A stretch of 64,000 nucleotides of DNA from positions 59,218,844 through 59,282,843 of the forward strand of contig OY992540.1 of the NCBI GenBank assembly GCA_963921195.1, in the 5' to 3' direction. How positions within the stretch are numbered: position 1 is the first letter of the stretch; each line of letters starts with the position of its first letter. The notes beneath the pieces are model-generated. The model saw nothing but the letters and a program-made list of their open reading frames with translations. It did no database searches and was not told where the DNA came from. The translations under genes were made by a program, and so were the position numbers. Source of the DNA: Pegoplata infirma. Its lineage: Eukaryota > Arthropoda > Insecta > Diptera > Anthomyiidae. Positions 55,863-64,000 of this stretch are shown in pieces.

Positions 55863-56072
55863 CCCGAGTAAAAATGTTTATATAAAGTATATTCTTATAC
55901 ATCACATCTGATTCGAGATTTGATAAATCAGTACTAAGCCGAGATTTGAAAAATCAGTACTGATTCGAAAAATGGATAAGATTATATAAGTCAATATATG
56001 TATCCGAAAAGTCATCTTATCTTAGCGATCCATTTTTCGGATCAGTAATGATCCTTCCCATTTTTACTCGGG
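55863..56072. mobile_element. J3: short J-family element
   Basis: CCCGAGTAAAAATG at the left and CATTTTTACTCGGG at the right, a perfect 14-bp TIR around only 210 bp, with CGAGATTTGATAAATCAGTA and ATCCATTTTTCGGATCAGTA palindromic motifs inside. The interior differs from J1/J2. Two-base flanks (AA, CA) do not match. Confidence 0.75.
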
Positions 56073-56483
56073 CATCTAAGAAAATGTCTAATATTTTGAA
56101 AAATGTCTCCTTAAGAAATTCTCAGGTCCTACAGCATTTTTTTAATAGAATACCAACAGAAGACCAAGATTCTAAAATATTTTTCAAATAAAAAATAAAT
56201 CAGATTTCAGTCCTATTTATTCAAAAAAGTTTCATTATTTTGAATTTTTTGAGATTCATTTGCTTAAAGAAAAAGTTTATGATTCTGACACATTATCCCA
56301 ATAAAAAAAATTTGAGATTTTGAGGCATTTTGCTGGAGGAAAGCTTTTAGAATTTATAAAGCAGCTGATTTTATTTTGCCAACTTGGTTCATATAGCAAA
56401 ATTCTCAAATTTTCTGACTTTTTCCCCATTGAAAACTTCTTAGGTTCTGAAATTTTTTTCTATTCTATTTTTTTCAGGCATTT
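56073..56483. other. Decayed TCTGAGACATTTT-like sequence
   Basis: No gene. Weak repeats of TTTTGAGATTC/ATTCTGACACATT type suggest an old part of the 35-bp minisatellite in reverse orientation, cut by the mini-me C that follows. Confidence 0.4.
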
Positions 56484-57000
56484 TTATACCTTCCAACCAC
56501 AGTATGGGGATATACTCACTTTGTCATTCCGTTTGTAACGCATCGAAACATCGGTCGGGGACCCCATAAAGTATATATATTGTTGATCCATAATCGATTC
56601 TAAGACATTCTGTGAATGTCCGTCCGTCCGTCTGTCTGTAGATGGCACGATGAAGTCCAAAATAAAAGAGATATCCTCCTGAAATTAGGCACGAGTATAT
56701 ATTATGGTCCTAGGCAGATTAAGTTCGGAAATGGGCAAAATCGGACAAGGGGGAAAAAGTTCCCTCTAGAAGAACTGAACCAACCTCTCAAAAAATACAC
56801 TTTTTTACATGTTTTTTTGTATTTTTGTTAAATAACAGAAACATTTTGTATATTAATCGCAATGGGAAGGTGCTATCAATGTCCCCCACTGACTCCATCA
56901 CCCCCCCCCCCCAACAATTTTTTTTTTACAATTTTTTTTTTACATTTTGGAGGGTATAAAAAGATTCGGCACAGCCGAATTTAACACTCTCACTTGTTTT
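56484..57000 (-). mobile_element. Mini-me-like element, subfamily C, near full length
   Basis: Starts TACCTTCCAACCACAGTATG, has TTGTCATTCCGTTTGTAACG, a TATATATAT tract and the GTCCGTCCGTCCGTCTGTCTG tract. It ends GGAGGGTATAAAAAGATTCGGCACAGCCGAA...CTCACTTG. It also contains a run of 10 or more C followed by long T runs near 56906-56940. Confidence 0.85.
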
Positions 57001-58225
57001 CTATAGAAAAAGTCTCAGATTCTGAGTTATTTTTGATATAGAAAAAGTCTCAGACTCTAGAACATTTTTTCTGAATAAAAACTTACAAATTCTGAGACAA
57101 TTTTCCTATCAAAGAAGTCTGAGATCTTTTCTAGGATTCTAAGAATTGTTTTCTTGAGAAAAGGTCCATAAAAAGTCATCTTTCAAACATAAATAATCTT
57201 AGATTCTGAGACATTTTTTCAGAATATGAGAAATTTTTCCTTAAAAAAAGGTTTAAGATTCTGGGACATTTTTAAAAAGAAAATATCAGATTCCGAGATA
57301 TTTTCCCATAAAAAAGTCGAAAATTCTGTATAATTTTTACTATAGAAAAAGTTTTGAATTTTTAAACATTTTACCTGAAGAAAATTTTCTTATTTTCCTA
57401 TAAAAACTTCAAAGATTCAAAAACATTTTCCCTTTAGAAACGTTTTGAGATTCTTGGACATTCCCACATAATTTCCTTTTCTTTTGCCTTTTTTCCCCAT
57501 CTTCTTCTCAGATTTTTTTCTAATATAAAATTCTCAGACTTTTCCTATAATAAATTCTCAGATTTAACCCATAGAAAAATTTTAAGATTTTCCGATAAAA
57601 AATTGTCAGATAATTTCAATAAAAAAATTCTAGGATTTTTCCTAAAAATTTAGAAAAAGTAACAAAAAGTTTAGAAAAAGTAACAAATTATTCCTATAAA
57701 AAAATCTAAAATTTTTCCTTTACACGAATTCCCAAATTATTTGTCTTCAAAAACTCCCACACTTTTCGTTTCGAAAAATTTCCAAACTTTTTGTCGAGAA
57801 AAATTATTGTATTTTTTCTATAGAAAAATGTTAATATTCCTAAACTTTTTTGATATAGAAAAATTTTAATATTCCGAAACATTTTTTCTTTAGCAAAATT
57901 TTAAGATTTTTAGATATTAATCATAGGAGAATTTCTATACAAAAATTTCTTCTATACAAAAATTTTCAGTTGTAAGGTTTTTCAGATAGAAAAAATTCGC
58001 AAGTTATTCCTTTGGATTTTTTTTTTAATTTTTACTTTAAAAAAAATCTCAAATTTTCCGAGTTATTTTTCCTTTAGAAAAAATTTTAGACATTTTTCAT
58101 AGATAAGAATTCTTAGATTATTTCATTTTCTTTTTTCTCTTCTCTCTCCTTTCCTTTTTTTCTTTCGAACTCGGTTTGGGGATGAAATTTACTTTCCCCT
58201 TTTGCCGCGGATCCTCGCCTGTATT
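57001..58225. repeat. Decayed 35-bp minisatellite, reverse orientation, with polypyrimidine and C/G end
   Basis: 57001-58130 has TATAGAAAAAGTCTCAGATT / TTCTGAGACATTTTT-like units increasingly decayed to the right. It ends in a TTCTTTTTTCTCTTCTCTCT polypyrimidine tract and CCCCTTTTGCCGCGGATCCTCGCCTGTA. The reverse complement matches the order G-rich head, purine body, minisatellite, and so links the dispersed repeats at 6700 and 32318 to the 35-bp minisatellite. Confidence 0.65.
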
Positions 58226-58643
58226 GAATTAATTTATTTTTACTAGTTTTAAATTTGAGTTAAAAATTTTCTAAAAATTTATTTGCTAACGTTTATAAAA
58301 CTTATTGTTTTTAAACTTTTTCTTCTATTTTTTGATCCTTTGCTTGAAAAATTACAAAAAGGTCTTAATTTTTACTAGGTATTCTCGAAAAATAGAAGAC
58401 ATTAAAATTTCTCATAATTCACAAGAATTCCTTGTAAGTTTTGTAGTGTCAAAAAGTTTTAAATTTACAATTTTCTTGCAAAAAGACTTTTATAAGCCTC
58501 AAAAATTAGAACTTTTTGACGCGATAAGACTCAAAAAAATTCTGTTGATTTTACGAGATCCTTTGCCCATTTATCGCAAGCGAAAAATATGTCTCCTGAC
58601 CTTAAAGAAAACTATTTTTTTTCTCAATTTTTTTTCTTTCATT
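58226..58643. other. Unassigned AT-rich stretch
   Basis: A 117-codon + frame (58305-58658) of Phe/Lys/Leu-rich composition spans this and runs into a mini-me end. No domain; not called as a gene. It is probably the body of an eroded mini-me. Confidence 0.4.
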
Positions 58644-58692
58644 TCGGAGGGTATTTAAGATTCAGTACAGCCGAATTTAACTTTCTTACTGA
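58644..58692 (-). mobile_element. Mini-me C 5' end remnant
   Basis: TCGGAGGGTATTTAAGATTC followed by AGTACAGCCGAATTTAAC and TTTCTTACTG, the diagnostic 5' end (reversed) without the rest. Confidence 0.65.
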
Positions 58693-59624
58693 TTTAGTGT
58701 TTAACACTCTATTGCGATACTAAAGTCTTTTAAAGTATCTCAAACCTCCAATTTCCATCAATTCTGTTATTGAGTGCCCACCATAATTAGTTGGCAGCTT
58801 AACAATTGCAAAACCAAAAAAAAAATAATTTCAATAAATTGCTTAAATTTCAATTTAAATAAATGAATTGCAGAAATGTCTGCACAAAATGGGTAAAAGT
58901 AATTAAAATACTTTCATTTTTATGTATTTCCTTTACACATTTTTTTTTCATTATTTAAGCATTTCCCTACTATATACGGGTTGGTTGGTTATCGTATGTG
59001 GTCTAGTGAGAGTTTTATATTACATACTGATTTTACCGGTTATTTATCAAAAAACGAAGTATATATAATACATGAATTTCGAAACTTCTAACTTGTAAAT
59101 TATAAAAACAAATAAGACATTTTCGAAATAAACCAAAATTCTCATAAAACAAAATCTAGGTTCTTAAAGCAGGTTAATACACCTTTAATAACAATTTTAA
59201 TTAAATGCTGGTATAAAGCGTTATTATGTTAGTTATACAAGAAAAATTACAAAACTGCAGTTTACTTGTTGTTAGATTTTAACAACAGCCGCAAACTAAA
59301 CAACAAATTCCAAGAACAGTTTGTAACCAAAACCTTTTTTTTTGTTGTTTTTAAATGCATGGAAAATAAAAATTCATGTTAGATAGCAATTTGTAAAAAA
59401 ACTGGCCAAAAGCTAAATGAATGTGGGTGTGGAACAAGGTGCTATAATCCAAAAACCAAATTGTATAGGAGAAGCAAAAAACTACATAAGTCGCGAAAAA
59501 AATTTAATTTCTCAATTTTCTTTTTGCAGATCGACAAAGATTGATCATTTGCATCTATGTACAACATTTCATAAAAATAGAATGAGCGGAAGTAGCAAAA
59601 AATTGCATGTGAAATTTTGATCTA
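58693..59624. other. Comparatively unique stretch without supported genes
   Basis: No repeat boundary seen. A 67-codon + frame at 59417-59620 has no domain or splice support. Confidence 0.4.
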
Positions 59625-61270
59625 GTGGAAAAAGGTGCTATGTTACAATTTCTACTAGGAATTTCAATACATTTGCCAAGTAGTTTTCTGTTTTTTGTGT
59701 TATTTTTTAAAAATTAAAATTTGACATGATGAATTCTGCAAAATTTAGACGGGGTCCAGCAATACTCATTTTTATGTAAGATTAATATTAAAAAAAGATT
59801 AATATTAAAAGTAGTTAATTTAACAAAAAACAAGTGGTTTATGGTTTATTTTGAACAGATTTTCGCGTAATGGGTTAAAAAAAATTTGCGCAATTTATAA
59901 TATAAGTTACTAACCATTCAATTTTATAGTTTTAACTCAAAAATTGGATATATTATCTAAATCCGCCCTTAGTATTTCGTAAAACAATATTGTGTTTTTG
60001 TATGGATATAGCACCTTTTTCCATATTCACACTTTAACTATAGATAGATTAGATATGAAAGCGTTTTTTGCCAAACCAATGGGCACATGTTAAAGCCTAG
60101 GATGTTTTCTACACGTTAACCATCTCACATGCAAGAATTTTGATATACCACCTTTAGTTTAACTGCAAAATACACGTTAGTATTCGGGGGAAAAATATAA
60201 AATATTTCCAAAAATCGTTAAAATTGAACTTTTAAGGTCAATTTTATGACAGAAAACGATCAAGTTTTTAACAAATTTGTTTGCAAATAGATCGAACTAT
60301 TGAAGGGAGATACGATTTTGCAAAAAAAACGCGATTTCCAAAAATTGGATTTTAGCACCTTCTTCCACACACACATTCAAATGTAAAATATTAAAAATAT
60401 TTGTTTGAAAAGGTTATGGTGAGAAAGAAAAATTGACATAAAACAATCCATACAAAATAAAACTAACTGAACTGAAATTATGTTCAATTTTGGCTTAGAA
60501 TTTGACAATTTTTTAATAGAAAATAAGTTTTTCATCATTATTTTATATCAAGCCCACAAATCGGTTGAACGGGTTTCGAGATATCGCTATTCAAAATTAA
60601 AAAAATATGCATTTTTATTTTACTTTCAAGAAATTTTTTAAAAAAAATTTCAAAATTTCTTTAAGACCCTTTTATAGAGCTTGACACATCCTTTTGAGAT
60701 TTGAGACAAATCCGACCATTTAAACCCGTTGCACCCTTCGATCAAAGTATAGGATTTTTGGAAAATGTTCACCAATATTTTGAATTTTTAAAAAATAACA
60801 AAATAAATATTTTGCGATTAATTTATTTATTAACTTTAGCATGCTGAATATGAATATCAACAAATCGGTCGAGCGGTTTTCAGGAAAAAATTTAAATTTC
60901 ATCTTTATCCTTCCAAAGAGCTTGAGACAAACTTTCATATAATTTTAATTTGAACAAAATCAAACTTTTTAACAATGGCAACCTCCAATCAAAGTTTAGA
61001 AATTTTGGTGAACATTTTCTAGAAAACCTAAACTTGGATCGAAGGGCGTCATGGGTAAAAATGTTCGGATTTGGCTCAAATTAGTATTAAATGAAAGTTT
61101 GTCTCAAGCTCTATGAAAGGATAAAGAGAAAGTAACTTTAAGATCTTTTTTAAAAAATGTCATTATTTGCAAATTTCAAATAGCGATATCTTGAAAACTG
61201 TTCTACCGATTTTATTTTCTTTTTTCATGTAAAGCTCATCAAAATTAATAAATATGATGTGTCGCAAGAC
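59625..61270. repeat. Dispersed palindromic repeat with AGCACCTTTTTCC motifs
   Basis: GGAAAAAGGTGCTAT near 59627 is inverted at 60008 (ATAGCACCTTTTTCC) and recurs as TAGCACCTTCTTCCA near 60352. Further right, AGAGCTTGACACATCC near 60676, AGAGCTTGAGACAAACTTTC near 60916 and GTTTGTCTCAAGCTCTATG near 61099 form direct and inverted copies. GATCAAAGTATAGGA and GAACATTTTCTAGA-type phrases are repeated between them. A related piece is at 32200-32315. No coding capacity. Confidence 0.65.
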
Positions 61271-61696
61271 TTATTTTTATACCCTATACTATCGATTTAT
61301 CGATGTCCGTCCGTCCAGCCATCCGTCTATCTATGCAACGTTTTAAGCACTATACAGGTCACAATGTTCAATCAATTGACTTGAAATTTGAAACTTATGC
61401 TTCATTTAGTCCAAGGACGAAGCCTCTTTAAATTGAGAAAATCGGTCCATGTTAAGACCAAGCCCCTATACAAACGTCCTCTTTGAATTTGGCTAAAATA
61501 ACTCTAATTACAGTATTTAATAGAGACATTCGTTTATATCTTGTATTCACAAATAATCATTCTAAATTTTAATAGGATCGGACCAGTTCTACTTGTAGTT
61601 CTCATACAAACTAACGTCCCGATATTCACATAAATATCTCAAAATTCATGAAAATATAAAATATTTAATAAAAATTTAGTTTGCTGGTGTTAAATA

Positions 61697-62505
61697 CACT
61701 CAAAAATTTTATCATTAACTGTTTGTAGTTTATTTAAAAAGTTTTACGTTTTGTTGTTTTTAAAAGAAAAAACATTTGTTCAATGTTTGGTTTTTTTTAA
61801 ATGACTATGTCTGTTCTTTGTTTAAAAAATAACAACATAAAAAATAAATACTTTCATTAGCATTAAATTTTCAAAGTCATCTTTTTTGTTCTGTAAGTAA
61901 AAATAAGTGATTCTTCTTTAATTTTTAATGATTTCTATACGTTATTTTTTAAATTGTTGGCATTTTTTAAAGAGAAGTCATTAGTTTTTACCTATTTGTG
62001 TTGGTTATTTTTTTGTAGACAAAAAATTCAAAAAATTATTTATAGAAATATAAAAACATGTTGGTATCAAGTGACTTTGGCATGATGGGTAGAGTGTCTG
62101 GCCAGAATGTAGTTGATTGTGGGATCGATCCCCCAAAAATTTTATTAAATTTTTTTTTAAATAAAATTCCATAGAAAAATTGAAAAAATTACCTACGAAA
62201 TCATTAATTTTTAATGTTTTCGTAGGTATTTTTTTTTTTTAATTTTTTGGTAAAAATAATACAACAATCATTAATTTTTAATGTTTTCGTAGGTTATTTT
62301 TTTTTTCAAATTTGTTGGTAAAAAAATTTAAGTGACGTTATTTTTTAAAGTTCAATGTTATTTATTTTAAAAAATTTTATTAACAGTAAACAGTAAATGT
62401 TTATGTTTGTTTAAACAAATTAATAATTGCTGGGATCGTTCAATGTTTAATCACTTGTTTTTAATATGTTTTTCATTTGTTTTTGCCTACCAAATATTTT
62501 GAGTG
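61697..62505 (+). mobile_element. H2: H element inside mini-me A
   Basis: CACTCAAAAATTTTATCATT at the left, CAAATATTTTGAGTG at the right, TA on each side (61695-61696, 62506-62507). It is 809 bp. The order of internal features is identical to H1, with the tRNA-like module at 62072-62136. Very similar to H3 only 260 bp away. Confidence 0.9.
62072..62136 (+). ncRNA. tRNA-like module in H2
   Basis: TTTGGCATGATGGGTAGAGT ... TTGTGGGATCGATCCCCC: A-box-like and B-box-like segments at the same spacing as in H1. GGGATCGATCCC is a perfect 12-bp palindrome here. Confidence 0.45.
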
Positions 62506-62764
62506 TATGTACTTTGTAACCCAATCAAATCTGAATATAAGAGGAACATTTTTGGACTTACAAGGAAGGTCTTTCATAGAGCACCCACCGGTTGTCCTGA
62601 AACTTGCTTATGGGAAAGAGGGGAGGAAAATTAGAGTTACCTGTTTTTTTCTTAGCTGCCCAATCTTACATTTAGCGGGTCAAAGGGGAGGGAGGAAACG
62701 AGATTTTTTATTTTTTTTAATGTTTTTCTTACTTGTTTTTTAATATTTTTTTTTTATATTTCTA

Positions 62765-63635
62765 CACTCACAAAATTATATCATTAACTGTTTGTAGTTT
62801 ATTTAAAAAGTTTTACGTTTTGTTGTTTTTAAAAGAAAAAACATTTGTTCAATGTTTGGTTTTTTTTTTTAATGACTATGTCTGTTCTTTGTTTAAAAAA
62901 TAACAACATAAAAAATAAATACTTTCATTAGCATTAAATTTTCAAAGTCATCTTTTTTTGTTCTGTAAGTAAAAATAAGTGATTCTTCTTTAATTTTTAA
63001 TGATTTCTATACGTTATTTTTTAAATTGTTGGCATTTTTTAAAGAGAAGTCATTAGTTTTTACCTATTTGTGTTGGTTATTTTTTTGTAGACAAAAAATT
63101 CAAAAAATTATTTATAGAAATATAAAAACATGTTGGTATCAAGTGACTTTGGCATGATGGGTAGAGTGTCTGGCCAGAATGTAGTTGATTGTGGAATCGA
63201 TTCCCCAAAAATTTTATTAAAATTTTTTTTAAATAAAATTCCATAGAAAAATTGAAAAAATTAGCTACGAAATCATTAATTTTTAATGTTTTCGTAGGTA
63301 TTTTTTTTTTAAATTTTTCAAAATAACACAACAATCATTAATTTTTAATGTTTTTGTAGGTTATTTTTTTTTTTTTTGAATTTGTTGGTAAAAAAATTAA
63401 AGTGACGTTATTTTTTAATGTTCAATGTTATTTATTTTAGAAAATTTTATTAACAGTAAACAGTCAATGTTGATGTTTGTTAAAACAAATGAATAATTAC
63501 TGGGATGGTTTTCACTTGTTTTAAAAAGTAACCTAAGAAATCATTAATTTTTAATGTTTTCGTAGGTAATTTTTTTTTTGAGTTTGTTGGTAAAAATAAC
63601 ACAACAATGATTAATTTTTTATGTTTTCGTAGGTT
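62765..63635 (+). mobile_element. H3: H element, interrupted by mini-me B at the window end
   Basis: Starts CACTCACAAAATTATATCAT after TA. It follows H2 almost base for base to about 63480, then has a repeated CTAAGAAATCATTAATTTTT hairpin segment and is broken at CGTAGGTTAT by a mini-me B. The other end is outside the window. tRNA-like module at 63143-63208. Confidence 0.85.
63143..63208 (+). ncRNA. tRNA-like module in H3
   Basis: Same as H2 except GTGGAATCGATTCCCC, where the B-box-like part is again a perfect palindrome (GGAATCGATTCC). Confidence 0.45.
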
Positions 63636-64000
63636 ATTATACCCTCCACTTAGTGATAGAGAGTATATACATATAAGTTTGTCATTCCGTTTGTAACTCA
63701 TCGAAATATCGGTCTAAGACCCCATAATTATTGACCAGTGTTTGATTTTAAGACATTCTAGTGATGTCCGTCTGTCTGTCCGTCTGTGGAAATGGTGATC
63801 ACGACCAAATTATTAAACATATATGTCTAAGACTTAGTATATTTACTTGTTGTTGCCCTAAGTAGTTTGGTGTTGCATTTGAGCGAAATCGGTTTAGCGG
63901 TTCAAAAGTTATGAAAGAAAATGTACGGACACCTCGAAAATATTTGGTATATTCAACATAACCTAAAAACACAAAATGCTTTAATTCGGCTGCTAGTTGA
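63636..64000 (-). mobile_element. Mini-me-like element, subfamily B, copy 4, cut by window end
   Basis: Starts TATACCCTCCACTTAGTGAT, the reversed 3' hairpin, then GTTTGTCATTCCGTTTGTAA, ATCGAAATATCGGTC, the GTCCGTCTGTCTGTCCGTC tract and AAAACACAAAATGCTTTAAT. It diverges more from copies 1-3 in the middle (63790-63850). The 5' end lies beyond the window. Confidence 0.85.

Larger units (their letters stand above)
61271..62745 (-). mobile_element. Mini-me A, split by H2
   Basis: Starts ATACCCTATACTATCGATTT, has GTCCGTCCGTCCAGCCATCC, GCACTATACAGGTCACAATG, AGTCCAAGGACGAAGCC and ATCGGTCCATGTTAAGACC. H2 sits after GTGTTAAATA. The sequence resumes with TGTACTTTGTAACCCAATCA and ATTTTTGGACTTACAAGG, as in the 3724 copy, and ends near CTTACTTGTTTT. 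Confidence 0.75.

Noticed and set aside
58305..58658. 117-codon + frame
   Set aside because: Runs from AT-rich filler into a mini-me terminus; no domain and no splice support.
62477..62743. 88-codon + frame with a more balanced middle
   Set aside because: Crosses the end of H2 and the distal part of mini-me A; similar text occurs in other mini-me A copies, so it is repeat sequence.

Overview
This window looks like non-coding, AT-rich DNA from an insect, most likely a higher (brachyceran, possibly calyptrate) fly. The main reason is a large set of elements with the layout described for dipteran 'mini-me'/DINE-1-like repeats: a (GTCY)n tract, a short conserved core, a (TA)n tract and a 3' hairpin ending GGGTATAAAA. 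Bacterial features (operons, Shine-Dalgarno sites, rRNA, real CRISPR) are absent. Species cannot be fixed from sequence alone. Almost all open reading frames longer than 60 codons are AT-rich accidents, minisatellite translations or transposon sequence.

I can support only one host coding segment: an exon on the + strand whose coding part is 43070-43256. It has a plausible 3' splice acceptor, a hydrophobic signal-peptide-like stretch and a GTAAGT donor. A GC-richer, repeat-poor island at 36580-37323 could be an upstream promoter or 5'UTR exon of the same gene, which would make most of the window intron or flank of one long gene. The only recognisable transposon protein is a broken transposase C-terminus on the - strand (34141-35211).

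Layout. 1-3600: minisatellites and inverted repeats. 3724-5292: a mini-me copy carrying a hAT-like insertion. 7537-8905: a three-copy inverted/direct repeat. 9748-12499: a large palindromic element split by two hAT-like insertions. 12563-14891: two inverted-repeat elements, the second a three-level nest. 14895-17560: a minisatellite split by a three-level nest. 17628-23578: the deepest nest in the window, five levels. 24706-28722: mini-me, hAT-like and palindromic elements side by side. 30075-31140: a 35-bp minisatellite. 32318-36245: G-rich repeat, inverted-repeat element and the transposase-bearing element. 38597-41500: mini-me copies carrying other elements. 42973-43256: host exon. 43747-53159: further elements, including two copies of a CACTC-ended element with a tRNA-like module, an interrupted SINE and a 9-bp-TSD foldback. 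54848-58692: E, J and mini-me copies and a decayed minisatellite. 59625-64000: palindromic repeat, mini-me A and two more CACTC elements, the last broken by a mini-me running off the window end.

The useful result is a stratigraphy. At least eight insertions have 8-bp target duplications (hAT-like), one has 9 bp (Mutator-like), and about ten have 2-bp duplications with CACT- or CCC- termini. Many hit other repeats, so pre-insertion sites can be compared inside the window. Letters used: A/B/C = mini-me subfamilies; D = palindromic element with GAGGCATTCCACACC ends; E, F, H = CACTCAAAA-ended elements; G = TAGAGATGGGCG-ended hAT-like element; J = CCCGAGTAAAAAT-ended element. These letters are mine, not database names.
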